From the NCBI GenBank assembly GCA_029224185.1, contig CM055207.1:14959791-15023790 (forward strand): a DNA stretch of 64,000 bases, read 5' to 3'. Within the stretch, counting starts at the first letter, position 1. Every line of letters begins with the position of its first letter. This stretch comes from Karalla daura (lineage: Eukaryota; Chordata; Actinopteri; Chaetodontiformes; Leiognathidae). Of the stretch, positions 1 to 14,360 are shown in pieces. A model generated the notes under the pieces. The model worked only from the letters and a program-made list of their open reading frames with translations. It did not search any database and was not told the origin of the DNA. Made by a program: the position numbers and the translations under genes.

Positions 1-2699
1 CGCCTCCGGGGTGGCCCACGCTCACTGGAAAAAGCAATCCCGAGGCCGGCTGTGGTCCCGGAGCTGAGATATTAAACCTCGCCGAAAGTGAAAAAAACGA
101 CCACCCCGGACCTGTCGTTTTGGCCGGAATCCCGACCCCGAGCGAGCGAGCCCAAACCCTCGATTTGGGGTGTGAGCCGCCTCCGGGGTGGCCCACGCTC
201 ACTGGAAAAAGCAATCCCGAGGCCGGCTGTGGTCCCAGAGCTGAGATATTAACACACGCCGAAAGTGAAAAAAACGACCACCCCGGACCTGTCGTTTTGG
301 CCGGAATCCCGACCCCGAGCGAGCGAGCCCAAACCCTCGATTTGGGGTGTGAGCCGCCTCCAGGGTGGCCCACGCTCACTGGAAAAAGCAATCCCGAGGC
401 CGGCTGTGGTCCAGGAGCTGAGATATTAAACCTCGCCGAAAGTGAAAAAAACGACCACCCCGGACCTGTCGTTTTGGCCGGAATCCCGACCCCGAGCGAG
501 CGAGGCCAAACCCTCGATTTGGGGTGTGAGCCGCCTCCGGGGTGGCCCACGCTCACTGGAAAAAGCAATCCCGAGGCCGGCTGTGGTCCAGGAGCTGAGA
601 TATTAAACCTCGCCGAAAGTGAAAAAAACGACCACCCCGGACCTGTCGTTTTGGCCCGGATCCCGACCCCGAGCGAGCGAGCCCAAACCCTCGATTTGGG
701 GTGTGAGCCGCCTCCGGGGTGGCCCACGCTCACTGGAGAAAGCAATCCCGAGGCCGGCTGTGGTCCCGGAGCTGAGATATTAAACCTCGCCGAAAGTGAA
801 AAAAACGACCACCCCGGACCTGTCGTTTTGGCCGGAATCCCGACCCCGAGCGAGCGAGCCCAAACCCTCGATTTGGGGTGTGAGCCGCCTCCGGGGTGGC
901 CCACGCTCACTGGAAAAAGCAATCCCGAGGCCGGCTGTGGTCCCAGAGCTGAGATATTAACACACGCCGAAAGTGAAAAAAACGACCACCCCGGACCTGT
1001 CGTTTTGGCCGGAATCCCGACCCCGAGCGAGCGAGCCCAAACCCTCGATTTGGGGTGTGAGCCGCCTCCAGGGTGGCCCACGCTCACTGGAAAAAGCAAT
1101 CCCGAGGCCGGCTGTGGTCCAGGAGCTGAGATATTAACACACGCCGAAAGTGAAAAAAACGACCACCCCGGACCTGTCGTTTTGGCCGGAATCCCGACCC
1201 CGAGCGAGCGAGCCCAAACCCTCGATTTGGGGTGTGAGCCGCCTCCGGGGTGGCCCACGCTCACTGGAAAAAGCAATCCCGAGGCCGGCTGTGGTCCCGG
1301 AGCTGAGATATTAACACACGCTGAAAGTGAAAAAAACGACCACCCCGGACCTGTCGTTTTGGCCCGGATCCCGACCACGAGCGAGCGAGCCCAAACCCTC
1401 GATTTGGGGTGTGAGCCGCCTCCGGGGTGGCCCACGCTCACTGGAAAAAGCAATCCCGAGGCCGGCTGTGGTCCAGGAGCTGAGATATTAAACCTCGCCG
1501 AAAGTGAAAAAAACGACCACCCCGGACCTGTCGTTTTGGCCGGAATCCCGACCCCGAGCGACCGAGCCCAAACCCTCGATTTGGGGTGTGAGCCGCCTCC
1601 GGGGTGGCCCACGCTCACTGGAGAAAGCAATCCCGAGGCCGGCTGTGGTCCCGGAGCTGAGATATTAAACCTCGCCGAAAGTGAAAAAAAAGACCACCCC
1701 GGACCTGTCGTTTTGGCCGGAATCCCGACCCCGAGCGAGCGAGCCCAAACCCTTGATTTGGGGTGTGAGCCGCCTCCGGGGTGGCCCACGCTCACTGGAG
1801 AAAGCAATCCCGAGGCCGGCTGTGGTCCAGGAGCTGAGATATTAAACCTCGCCGAAAGTGAAAAAAACGACCACCCCGGACCTGTCGTTTTGGCCGGAAT
1901 CCCGACCCCGAGCGAGCGAGCCCAAACCCTCGATTTGGGGTGTGAGCCGCCTCCGGGGTGGCCCACGCTCACTGGAAAAAGCAATCCCGAGGCCGGCTGT
2001 GGTCCCGGAGCTGAGATTTTAACCCTCGCCGAAAGTGAAAAAAACGACCACCCCGGACCTGTCGTTTTGGCCGGAATCCCGACCCCGAGCGAGCGAGCCC
2101 AAACCCTCGATTTGGGGTGTGAGCCGCCTCCGGGGTGGCCCACGCTCACTGGAAAAAGCAATCCCGAGGCCGGCTGTGGTCCCGGAGCTGAGATATTAAC
2201 ACACGCTGAAAGTGAAAAAAACGACCACCCCGGACCTGTCGTTTTGGCCCGGATCCCGACCACGAGAGAGCGAGCCCAAACCCTCGATTTGGGGTGTGAG
2301 CCGCCTCCGGGGTGGCCCACGCTCACTGGAAAAAGCAATCCCGAGGCCGGCTGTGGTCCCAGAGCTGAGATATTAACACACGCCGAAAGTGAAAAAAACG
2401 ACCACCCCGGACCTGTCGTTTTGGCCGGAATCCCGACCCCGAGCGAGCGAGCCCAAACCCTCGATTTGGGGTGTGAGCCGCCTCCAGGGTGGCCCACGCT
2501 CACTGGAAAAAGCAATCCCGAGGCCGGCTGTGGTCCAGGAGCTGAGATATTAAACCTCGCCGAAAGTGAAAAAAACGACCACCCCGGACCTGTCGTTTTG
2601 GCCGGAATCCCGACCCCGAGCGAGCGAGCCCAAACCCTCGATTTGGGGTGTGAGCCGCCTCCGGGGTGGCCCACACTCACTGGAAAAAGCAATCCCTAG

Positions 2700-5600
2700 G
2701 CCGGCTGTGGTCCCAGAGCTGAGATATTAACACACGCCGAAAGTGAAAAAAACGACCACCCCGGACCTGTCGTTTTGGCCGGAATCCCGACCCCGAGCGA
2801 GCGAGCCCAAACCCTCGATTTGGGGTGTGAGCCGCCTCCGGGGTGGCCCACGCTCACTGGAGAAAGCAATCCCGAGGCCGGCTGTGGTCCCGGAGCTGAG
2901 ATATTAAACCTCGCCGAAAGTGAAAAAAACGACCACCCCGGACCTGTCGTTTTGGCCGGAATCCCGACCCCGAGCGAGCGAGCCCAAACCCTCGATTTGG
3001 GGTGTGAGCCGCCTCCGGGGTGGCCCACACTCACTGGAAAAAGCAATCCCGAGGCCGGCTGTGGTCCCAGAGCTGAGATATTAACACACGCCGAAAGTGA
3101 AAAAAACGACCACCCCGGACCTGTCGTTTTGGCCGGAATCCCGACCCCGAGCGAGCGAGCCCAAACCCTCGATTTGGGGTGTGAGCCGCCTCCAGGGTGG
3201 CCCACGCTCACTGGAAAAAGCAATCCCGAGGCCGGCTGTGGTCCAGGAGCTGAGATATTAAACCTCGCCGAAAGTGAAAAAAACGACCACCCCGGACCTG
3301 TCGTTTTGGCCGGGATCCCGACCCCGAGCGATTGAGCCCAAACCCTCGATTTGGGGTGTGAGCCGCCTCCGGGGTGGCCCACGCTCACTGGAAAAAGCAA
3401 TCCCGAGGCCGGCTGTGGTCCCGGAGCTGAGATTTTAACCCTCGCCGAAAGTGAAAAAAACGACCACCCCGGACCTGTCGTTTTGGCCGGAATCCCGACC
3501 CCGAGCGAGCGAGCCCAAACCCTCGATTTGGGGTGTGAGCCGCCTCCGGGGTGGCCCACGCTCACTGGAAAAAGCAATCCCGAGGCCGGCTGTGGTCCAG
3601 GAGCTGAGATATTAAACCTCGGCGAAAGTGAAAAAAACGACCACCCCGGACCTGTCGTTTTGGCCGGAATCCCGACCCCGAGCGAGCGAGCCCAAACCCT
3701 CGATTTGGGGTGTGACCCGCCTCCGGGGTGGCCCACGCTCACTGGAAAAAGCAATCCCGAGGCCGGCTGTGGTCCCAGAGCTGAGATATTAACACACGCC
3801 GAAAGTGAAAAAAACGACCACCCCGGACCTGTCGTTTTGGCCGGAATCCCGACCCCGAGCGAGCGAGCCCAAACCCTCGATTTGGGGTGTGAGCCGCCTC
3901 CAGGGTGGCCCACGCTCACTGGAAAAAGCAATCCCGAGGCCGGCTGTGGTCCAGGAGCTGAGATATTAAACCTCGCCGAAAGTGAAAAAAACGACCACCC
4001 CGGACCTGTCGTTTTGGCCGGAATCCCGACCCCGAGCGAGCGAGCCCAAACCCTCGATTTGGGGTGTGAGCCGCCTCCGGGGTGGCCCACGCTCACTGGA
4101 AAAAGCAATCCCGAGGCCGGCTGTGGTCCCGGAGCTGAGATTTTAACCCTCGCCGAAAGTGAAAAAAACGACCACCCCGGACCTGTCGTTTTGGCCGGAA
4201 TCCCGACCCCGAGCGAGCGAGCCCAAACCCTCGATTTGGGGTGTGAGCCGCCTCCGGGGTGGCCCACGCTCACTGGAAAAAGCAATCCCGAGGCCGGCTG
4301 TGGTCCAGGAGCTGAGATATTAACACACGCCGAAAGTGAAAAAAACGACCACCCCGGACCTGTCGTTTTGGCCGGAATCCCGACCCCGAGCGAGCGAGCC
4401 CAAACCCTCGATTTGGGGTGTGAGCCGCCTCCGGGGTGGCCCACGCTCACTGGAAAAAGCAATCCCGAGGCCGGCTGTGGTCCCGGAGCTGAGATATTAA
4501 CACACGCTGAAAGTGAAAAAAACGACCACCCCGGACCTGTCGTTTTGGCCCGGATCCCGACCACGAGCGAGCGAGCCCAAACCCTCGATTTGGGGTGTGA
4601 GCCGCCTCCGGGGTGGCCCACGCTCACTGGAAAAAGCAATCCCGAGGCCGGCTGTGGTCCAGGAGCTGAGATATTAAACCTCGCCGAAAGTGAAAAAAAC
4701 GACCACCCCGGACCTGTCGTTTTGGCCGGAATCCCGACCCCGAGCGACCGAGCCCAAACCCTCGATTTGGGGTGTGAGCCGCCTCCGGGGTGGCCCACGC
4801 TCACTGGAGAAAGCAATCCCGAGGCCGGCTGTGGTCCCGGAGCTGAGATATTAAACCTCGCCGAAAGTGAAAAAAAAGACCACCCCGGACCTGTCGTTTT
4901 GGCCGGGATCCCGACCCCGAGCGAGCGAGCCCAAACCCTTGATTTGGGGTGTGAGCCGCCTCCGGGGTGGCCCACGCTCACTGGAGAAAGCAATCCCGAG
5001 GCCGGCTGTGGTCCAGGAAATGAGATATTAAACCTCGCCGAAAGTGAAAAAAACGACCACCCCGGACCTGTCGTTTTGGCCGGAATCCCGACCCCGAGCG
5101 AGCGAGCCCAAACCCTCGATTTGGGGTTTGAGCCGCCTCCGGGGTGGCCCACGCTCACTGGAAAAAGCAATCCCGAGGCCGGCTGTGGTCCAGGAGCTGA
5201 GATATTAAACCTCGCCGAAAGTGAAAAAAACGACCACCCCGGACCTGTCGTTTTGGCCGGAATCCCGACCCCGAGCGAGCGAGCCCAAACCCTCGATTTG
5301 GGGTGTGAGCCGCCTCCGGGGTGGCCCACGCTCACTGGAAAAAGCAATCCCGAGGCCGGCTGTGGTCCCGGAGCTGAGATTTTAACCCTCGCCGAAAGTG
5401 AAAAAAACGACCACCCCGGACCTGTCGTTTTGGCCGGAATCCCGACCCCGAGCGAGCGAGCCCAAACCCTCGATTTGGGGTGTGAGCCGCCTCCGGGGTG
5501 GCCCACGCTCACTGGAAAAAGCAATCCCGAGGCCGGCTGTGGTCCAGGAGCTGAGATATTAACACACGCCGAAAGTGAAAAAAACGACCACCCCGGACCT

Positions 5601-5800
5601 GTCGTTTTGGCCGGAATCCCGACCCCGAGCGAGCGAGCCCAAACCCTCGATTTGGGGTGTGAGCCGCCTCCGGGGTGGCCCACGCTCACTGGAAAAAGCA
5701 ATCCCGAGGCCGGCTGTGGTCCCGGAGCTGAGATTTTAACCCTCGCCGAAAGTGAAAAAAACGACCACCCCGGACCTGTCGTTTTGGCCGGAATCCCGAC
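2700..5800 (+). repeat. Satellite segmental duplication, copy 1 (about 17 monomers)
   Basis: This block of about 17 monomers recurs almost unchanged at 6,946-10,046. The offset is 4,246 bp, which is 24 monomers minus the 2-bp deletion near 6,990. Matching landmarks are a GATTGA variant at 3,329 and 7,575, the AAGACC variant at 4,878 and 9,124, and the CCACGAG variant at 4,561 and 8,807. A local six-monomer duplication follows its AAGACC landmark, which recurs at 5,940. Boundaries are approximate because neighbouring monomers are also nearly identical. Confidence 0.85.
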
Positions 5801-6945
5801 CCCGAGCGACCGAGCCCAAACCCTCGATTTGGGGTGTGAGCCGCCTCCGGGGTGGCCCACGCTCACTGGAGAAAGCAATCCCGAGGCCGGCTGTGGTCCC
5901 GGAGCTGAGATATTAAACCTCGCCGAAAGTGAAAAAAAAGACCACCCCGGACCTGTCGTTTTGGCCGGGATCCCGACCCCGAGCGAGCGAGCCCAAACCC
6001 TTGATTTGGGGTGTGAGCCGCCTCCGGGGTGGCCCACGCTCACTGGAGAAAGCAATCCCGAGGCCGGCTGTGGTCCAGGAAATGAGATATTAAACCTCGC
6101 CGAAAGTGAAAAAAACGACCACCCCGGACCTGTCGTTTTGGCCGGAATCCCGACCCCGAGCGAGCGAGCCCAAACCCTCGATTTGGGGTTTGAGCCGCCT
6201 CCGGGGTGGCCCACGCTCACTGGAAAAAGCAATCCCGAGGCCGGCTGTGGTCCAGGAGCTGAGATATTAAACCTCGCCGAAAGTGAAAAAAACGACCACC
6301 CCGGACCTGTCGTTTTGGCCGGAATCCCGACCCCGAGCGAGCGAGCCCAAACCCTCGATTTGGGGTGTGAGCCGCCTCCGGGGTGGCCCACGCTCACTGG
6401 AAAAAGCAATCCCGAGGCCGGCTGTGGTCCCGGAGCTGAGATTTTAACCCTCGCCGAAAGTGAAAAAAACGACCACCCCGGACCTGTCGTTTTGGCCGGA
6501 ATCCCGACCCCGAGCGAGCGAGCCCAAACCCTCGATTTGGGGTGTGAGCCGCCTCCGGGGTGGCCCACGCTCACTGGAAAAAGCAATCCCGAGGCCGGCT
6601 GTGGTCCAGGAGCTGAGATATTAACACACGCCGAAAGTGAAAAAAACGACCACCCCGGACCTGTCGTTTTGGCCGGAATCCCGACCCCGAGCGAGCGAGC
6701 CCAAACCCTCGATTTGGGGTGTGAGCCGCCTCCGGGGTGGCCCACGCTCACTGGAAAAAGCAATCCCGAGGCCGGCTGTGGTCCCGGAGCTGAGATTTTA
6801 ACCCTCGCCGAAAGTGAAAAAAACGACCACCCCGGACCTGTCGTTTTGGCCGGAATCCCGACCCCGAGCGAGCGAGCCCAAACCCTCGATTTGGGGTGTG
6901 AGCCGCCTCCGGGGTGGCCCACGCTCACTGGAAAAAGCAATCCCG

Positions 6946-9900
6946 AGGCCGGCTGTGGTCCCAGAGCTGAGATATTAACACACGCCGAAAGTGAAAAACG
7001 ACCACCCCGGACCTGTCGTTTTGGCCGGAATCCCGACCCCGAGCGAGCGAGCCCAAACCCTCGATTTGGGGTGTGAGCCGCCTCCGGGGTGGCCCACGCT
7101 CACTGGAGAAAGCAATCCCGAGGCCGGCTGTGGTCCCGGAGCTGAGATATTAAACCTCGCCGAAAGTGAAAAAAACGACCACCCCGGACCTGTCGTTTTG
7201 GCCGGAATCCCGACCCCGAGCGAGCGAGCCCAAACCCTCGATTTGGGGTGTGAGCCGCCTCCGGGGTGGCCCACACTCACTGGAAAAAGCAATCCCGAGG
7301 CCGGCTGTGGTCCCAGAGCTGAGATATTAACACACGCCGAAAGTGAAAAAAACGACCACCCCGGACCTGTCGTTTTGGCCGGAATCCCGACCCCGAGCGA
7401 GCGAGCCCAAACCCTCGATTTGGGGTGTGAGCCGCCTCCAGGGTGGCCCACGCTCACTGGAAAAAGCAATCCCGAGGCCGGCTGTGGTCCAGGAGCTGAG
7501 ATATTAAACCTCGCCGAAAGTGAAAAAAACGACCACCCCGGACCTGTCGTTTTGGCCGGGATCCCGACCCCGAGCGATTGAGCCCAAACCCTCGATTTGG
7601 GGTGTGAGCCGCCTCCGGGGTGGCCCACGCTCACTGGAAAAAGCAATCCCGAGGCCGGCTGTGGTCCCGGAGCTGAGATTTTAACCCTCGCCGAAAGTGA
7701 AAAAAACGACCACCCCGGACCTGTCGTTTTGGCCGGAATCCCGACCCCGAGCGAGCGAGCCCAAACCCTCGATTTGGGGTGTGAGCCGCCTCCGGGGTGG
7801 CCCACGCTCACTGGAAAAAGCAATCCCGAGGCCGGCTGTGGTCCAGGAGCTGAGATATTAAACCTCGGCGAAAGTGAAAAAAACGACCACCCCGGACCTG
7901 TCGTTTTGGCCGGAATCCCGACCCCGAGCGAGCGAGCCCAAACCCTCGATTTGGGGTGTGACCCGCCTCCGGGGTGGCCCACGCTCACTGGAAAAAGCAA
8001 TCCCGAGGCCGGCTGTGGTCCCAGAGCTGAGATATTAACACACGCCGAAAGTGAAAAAAACGACCACCCCGGACCTGTCGTTTTGGCCGGAATCCCGACC
8101 CCGAGCGAGCGAGCCCAAACCCTCGATTTGGGGTGTGAGCCGCCTCCAGGGTGGCCCACGCTCACTGGAAAAAGCAATCCCGAGGCCGGCTGTGGTCCAG
8201 GAGCTGAGATATTAAACCTCGCCGAAAGTGAAAAAAACGACCACCCCGGACCTGTCGTTTTGGCCGGAATCCCGACCCCGAGCGAGCGAGCCCAAACCCT
8301 CGATTTGGGGTGTGAGCCGCCTCCGGGGTGGCCCACGCTCACTGGAAAAAGCAATCCCGAGGCCGGCTGTGGTCCCGGAGCTGAGATTTTAACCCTCGCC
8401 GAAAGTGAAAAAAACGACCACCCCGGACCTGTCGTTTTGGCCGGAATCCCGACCCCGAGCGAGCGAGCCCAAACCCTCGATTTGGGGTGTGAGCCGCCTC
8501 CGGGGTGGCCCACGCTCACTGGAAAAAGCAATCCCGAGGCCGGCTGTGGTCCAGGAGCTGAGATATTAACACACGCCGAAAGTGAAAAAAACGACCACCC
8601 CGGACCTGTCGTTTTGGCCGGAATCCCGACCCCGAGCGAGCGAGCCCAAACCCTCGATTTGGGGTGTGAGCCGCCTCCGGGGTGGCCCACGCTCACTGGA
8701 AAAAGCAATCCCGAGGCCGGCTGTGGTCCCGGAGCTGAGATATTAACACACGCTGAAAGTGAAAAAAACGACCACCCCGGACCTGTCGTTTTGGCCCGGA
8801 TCCCGACCACGAGCGAGCGAGCCCAAACCCTCGATTTGGGGTGTGAGCCGCCTCCGGGGTGGCCCACGCTCACTGGAAAAAGCAATCCCGAGGCCGGCTG
8901 TGGTCCAGGAGCTGAGATATTAAACCTCGCCGAAAGTGAAAAAAACGACCACCCCGGACCTGTCGTTTTGGCCGGAATCCCGACCCCGAGCGACCGAGCC
9001 CAAACCCTCGATTTGGGGTGTGAGCCGCCTCCGGGGTGGCCCACGCTCACTGGAGAAAGCAATCCCGAGGCCGGCTGTGGTCCCGGAGCTGAGATATTAA
9101 ACCTCGCCGAAAGTGAAAAAAAAGACCACCCCGGACCTGTCGTTTTGGCCGGGATCCCGACCCCGAGCGAGCGAGCCCAAACCCTTGATTTGGGGTGTGA
9201 GCCGCCTCCGGGGTGGCCCACGCTCACTGGAGAAAGCAATCCCGAGGCCGGCTGTGGTCCAGGAGCTGAGATATTAAACCTCGCCGAAAGTGAAAAAAAC
9301 GACCACCCCGGACCTGTCGTTTTGGCCGGAATCCCGACCCCGAGCGAGCGAGCCCAAACCCTCGATTTGGGGTTTGAGCCGCCTCCGGGGTGGCCCACGC
9401 TCACTGGAAAAAGCAATCCCGAGGCCGGCTGTGGTCCAGGAGCTGAGATATTAAACCTCGCCGAAAGTGAAAAAAACGACCACCCCGGACCTGTCGTTTT
9501 GGCCGGAATCCCGACCCCGAGCGAGCGAGCCCAAACCCTCGATTTGGGGTGTGAGCCGCCTCCGGGGTGGCCCACGCTCACTGGAAAAAGCAATCCCGAG
9601 GCCGGCTGTGGTCCCGGAGCTGAGATTTTAACCCTCGCCGAAAGTGAAAAAAACGACCACCCCGGACCTGTCGTTTTGGCCGGAATCCCGACCCCGAGCG
9701 AGCGAGCCCAAACCCTCGATTTGGGGTGTGAGCCGCCTCCGGGGTGGCCCACGCTCACTGGAAAAAGCAATCCCGAGGCCGGCTGTGGTCCAGGAGCTGA
9801 GATATTAACACACGCCGAAAGTGAAAAAAACGACCACCCCGGACCTGTCGTTTTGGCCGGAATCCCGACCCCGAGCGAGCGAGCCCAAACCCTCGATTTG

Positions 9901-10046
9901 GGGTGTGAGCCGCCTCCGGGGTGGCCCACGCTCACTGGAAAAAGCAATCCCGAGGCCGGCTGTGGTCCCGGAGCTGAGATTTTAACCCTCGCCGAAAGTG
10001 AAAAAAACGACCACCCCGGACCTGTCGTTTTGGCCGGAATCCCGAC
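6946..10046 (+). repeat. Satellite segmental duplication, copy 2
   Basis: This is the partner of 2,700-5,800. It carries the same order of monomer variants, including the GATTGA variant at 7,575 and a GTGACCCGCC variant shared with copy 1. One visible difference is that copy 1 has a GGAAATGAG variant near 5,016 where copy 2 has the common GGAGCTGAG. After about 10,046 the order of variants departs from copy 1. Part of this block (about 7,980-9,730) is repeated again 15 monomers (2,655 bp) downstream, where the AAGACC landmark at 9,124 recurs at 11,779. Confidence 0.83.
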
Positions 10047-13000
10047 CCCGAGCGAGCGAGCCCAAACCCTCGATTTGGGGTGTGAGCCGCCTCCGGGGTG
10101 GCCCACGCTCACTGGAAAAAGCAATCCCGAGGCCGGCTGTGGTCCAGGAGCTGAGATATTAACACACGCCGAAAGTGAAAAAAACGACCACCCCGGACCT
10201 GTCGTTTTGGCCGGAATCCCGACCCCGAGCGAGCGAGCCCAAACCCTCGATTTGGGGTGTGAGCCGCCTCCGGGGTGGCCCACGCTCACTGGAAAAAGCA
10301 ATCCCGAGGCCGGCTCTGGTCCCGGAGCTGAGATATTAACACACGCTGAAAGTGAAAAAAACGACCACCCCGGACCTGTCGTTTTGGCCCGGATCCCGAC
10401 CACGAGCGAGCGAGCCCAAACCCTCGATTTGGGGTGTGAGCCGCCTCCGGGGTGGCCCACGCTCACTGGAGAAAGCAATCCCGAGGCCGGCTGTGGTCCA
10501 GGAGCTGAGATATTAAACCTCGCCGAAAGTGAAAAAAACGACCACCCCGGACCTGTCGTTTTGGCCGGAATCCCGACCCCGAGCGAGCGAGCCCAAACCC
10601 TCGATTTGGGGTTTGAGCCGCCTCCGGGGTGGCCCACGCTCACTGGAAAAAGCAATCCCGAGGCCGGCTGTGGTCCCAGAGCTGAGATATTAACACACGC
10701 CGAAAGTGAAAAAAACGACCACCCCGGACCTGTCGTTTTGGCCGGAATCCCGACCCCGAGCGAGCGAGCCCAAACCCTCGATTTGGGGTGTGAGCCGCCT
10801 CCAGGGTGGCCCACGCTCACTGGAAAAAGCAATCCCGAGGCCGGCTGTGGTCCAGGAGCTGAGATATTAAACCTCGCCGAAAGTGAAAAAAACGACCACC
10901 CCGGACCTGTCGTTTTGGCCGGAATCCCGACCCCGAGCGAGCGAGCCCAAACCCTCGATTTGGGGTGTGAGCCGCCTCCGGGGTGGCCCACGCTCACTGG
11001 AAAAAGCAATCCCGAGGCCGGCTGTGGTCCCGGAGCTGAGATTTTAACCCTCGCCGAAAGTGAAAAAAACGACCACCCCGGACCTGTCGTTTTGGCCGGA
11101 ATCCCGACCCCGAGCGAGCGAGCCCAAACCCTCGATTTGGGGTGTGAGCCGCCTCCGGGGTGGCCCACGCTCACTGGAAAAAGCAATCCCGAGGCCGGCT
11201 GTGGTCCAGGAGCTGAGATATTAACACACGCCGAAAGTGAAAAAAACGACCACCCCGGACCTGTCGTTTTGGCCGGAATCCCGACCCCGAGCGAGCGAGC
11301 CCAAACCCTCGATTTGGGGTGTGAGCCGCCTCCGGGGTGGCCCACGCTCACTGGAAAAAGCAATCCCGAGGCCGGCTGTGGTCCCGGAGCTGAGATATTA
11401 ACACACGCTGAAAGTGAAAAAAACGACCACCCCGGACCTGTCGTTTTGGCCCGGATCCCGACCACGAGCGAGCGAGCCCAAACCCTCGATTTGGGGTGTG
11501 AGCCGCCTCCGGGGTGGCCCACGCTCACTGGAAAAAGCAATCCCGAGGCCGGCTGTGGTCCAGGAGCTGAGATATTAAACCTCGCCGAAAGTGAAAAAAA
11601 CGACCACCCCGGACCTGTCGTTTTGGCCGGAATCCCGACCCCGAGCGACCGAGCCCAAACCCTCGATTTGGGGTGTGAGCCGCCTCCGGGGTGGCCCACG
11701 CTCACTGGAGAAAGCAATCCCGAGGCCGGCTGTGGTCCCGGAGCTGAGATATTAAACCTCGCCGAAAGTGAAAAAAAAGACCACCCCGGACCTGTCGTTT
11801 TGGCCGGGATCCCGACCCCGAGCGAGCGAGCCCAAACCCTTGATTTGGGGTGTGAGCCGCCTCCGGGGTGGCCCACGCTCACTGGAGAAAGCAATCCCGA
11901 GGCCGGCTGTGGTCCAGGAGCTGAGATATTAAACCTCGCCGAAAGTGAAAAAAACGACCACCCCGGACCTGTCGTTTTGGCCGGAATCCCGACCCCGAGC
12001 GAGCGAGCCCAAACCCTCGATTTGGGGTTTGAGCCGCCTCCGGGGTGGCCCACGCTCACTGGAAAAAGCAATCCCGAGGCCGGCTGTGGTCCAGGAGCTG
12101 AGATATTAAACCTCGCCGAAAGTGAAAAAAACGACCACCCCGGACCTGTCGTTTTGGCCGGAATCCCGACCCCGAGCGAGCGAGCCCAAACCCTCGATTT
12201 GGGGTGTGAGCCGCCTCCGGGGTGGCCCACGCTCACTGGAAAAAGCAATCCCGAGGCCGGCTGTGGTCCCGGAGCTGAGATTTTAACCCTCGCCGAAAGT
12301 GAAAAAAACGACCACCCCGGACCTGTCGTTTTGGCCGGAATCCCGACCCCGAGCGAGCGAGCCCAAACCCTCGATTTGGGGTGTGAGCCGCCTCCGGGGT
12401 GGCCCACGCTCACTGGAAAAAGCAATCCCGAGGCCGGCTGTGGTCCAGGAGCTGAGATATTAACACACGCCGAAAGTGAAAAAAACGACCACCCCGGACC
12501 TGTCGTTTTGGCCGGAATCCCGACCCCGAGCGAGCGAGCCCAAACCCTCGATTTGGGGTGTGAGCCGCCTCCGGGGTGGCCCACGCTCACTGGAAAAAGC
12601 AATCCCGAGGCCGGCTCTGGTCCCGGAGCTGAGATATTAACACACGCTGAAAGTGAAAAAAACGACCACCCCGGACCTGTCGTTTTGGCCCGGATCCCGA
12701 CCACGAGCGAGCGAGCCCAAACCCTCGATTTGGGGTGTGAGCCGCCTCCGGGGTGGCCCACGCTCACTGGAGAAAGCAATCCCGAGGCCGGCTGTGGTCC
12801 CGGAGCTGAGATATTAAACCTCGCCGAAAGTGAAAAAAAAGACCACCCCGGACCTGTCGTTTTGGCCGGGATCCCGACCCCGAGCGAGCGAGCCCAAACC
12901 CTTGATTTGGGGTGTGAGCCGCCTCCGGGGTGGCCCACGCTCACTGGAGAAAGCAATCCCGAGGCCGGCTGTGGTCCAGGAGCTGAGATATTAAACCTCG

Positions 13001-14360
13001 CCGAAAGTGAAAAAAACGACCACCCCGGACCTGTCGTTTTGGCCGGAATCCCGACCCCGAGCGAGCGAGCCCAAACCCTCGATTTGGGGTTTGAGCCGCC
13101 TCCGGGGTGGCCCACGCTCACTGGAAAAAGCAATCCCGAGGCCGGCTGTGGTCCAGGAGCTGAGATATTAACACACGCCGAAAGTGAAAAAAACGACCAC
13201 CCCGGACCTGTCGTTTTGGCCGGAATCCCGACCCCGAGCGAGCGAGCCCAAACCCTCGATTTGGGGTGTGAGCCGCCTCCGGGGTGGCCCACGCTCACTG
13301 GAAAAAGCAATCCCGAGGCCGGCTGTGGTCCCGGAGCTGAGATATTAACACACGCTGAAAGTGAAAAAAACGACCACCCCGGACCTGTCGTTTTGGCCGG
13401 AATCCCGACCCCGAGCGAGCGAGCCCAAACCCTCGATTTGGGGTTTGAGCCGCCTCCGGGGTGGCCCACGCTCACTGGAAAAAGCAATCCCGAGGCCGGC
13501 TGTGGTCCAGGAGCTGAGATATTAACACACGCCGAAAGTGAAAAAAACGACCACCCCGGACCTGTCGTTTTGGCCGGAATCCCGACCCCGAGCGAGCGAG
13601 CCCAAACCCTCGATTTGGGGTGTGAGCCGCCTCCGGGGTGGCCCACGCTCACTGGAAAAAGCAATCCCGAGGCCGGCTGTGGTCCCGGAGCTGAGATATT
13701 AACACACGCTGAAAGTGAAAAAAACGACCACCCCGGACCTGTCGTTTTGGCCCGGATCCCGACCACGAGCGAGCGAGCCCAAACCCTCGATTTGGGGTGT
13801 GAGCCGCCTCCGGGGTGGCCCACGCTCACTGGAAAAAGCAATCCCGAGGCCGGCTGTGGTCCAGGAGCTGAGATATTAAACCTCGCCGAAAGTGAAAAAA
13901 ACGACCACCCCGGACCTGTCGTTTTGGCCGGAATCCCGACCCCGAGCGACCGAGCCCAAACCCTCGATTTGGGGTGTGAGCCGCCTCCGGGGTGGCCCAC
14001 GCTCACTGGAGAAAGCAATCCCGAGGCCGGCTGTGGTCCCGGAGCTGAGATATTAAACCTCGCCGAAAGTGAAAAAAAAGACCACCCCGGACCTGTCGTT
14101 TTGGCCGGGATCCCGACCCCGAGCGAGCGAGCCCAAACCCTTGATTTGGGGTGTGAGCCGCCTCCGGGGTGGCCCACGCTCACTGGAGAAAGCAATCCCG
14201 AGGCCGGCTGTGGTCCAGGAGCTGAGATATTAAACCTCGCCGAAAGTGAAAAAAACGACCACCCCGGACCTGTCGTTTTGGCCGGAATCCCGACCCCGAG
14301 CGAGCGAGCCCAAACCCTCGATTTGGGGTTTGAGCCGCCTCCGGGGTGGCCCACGCTCAC

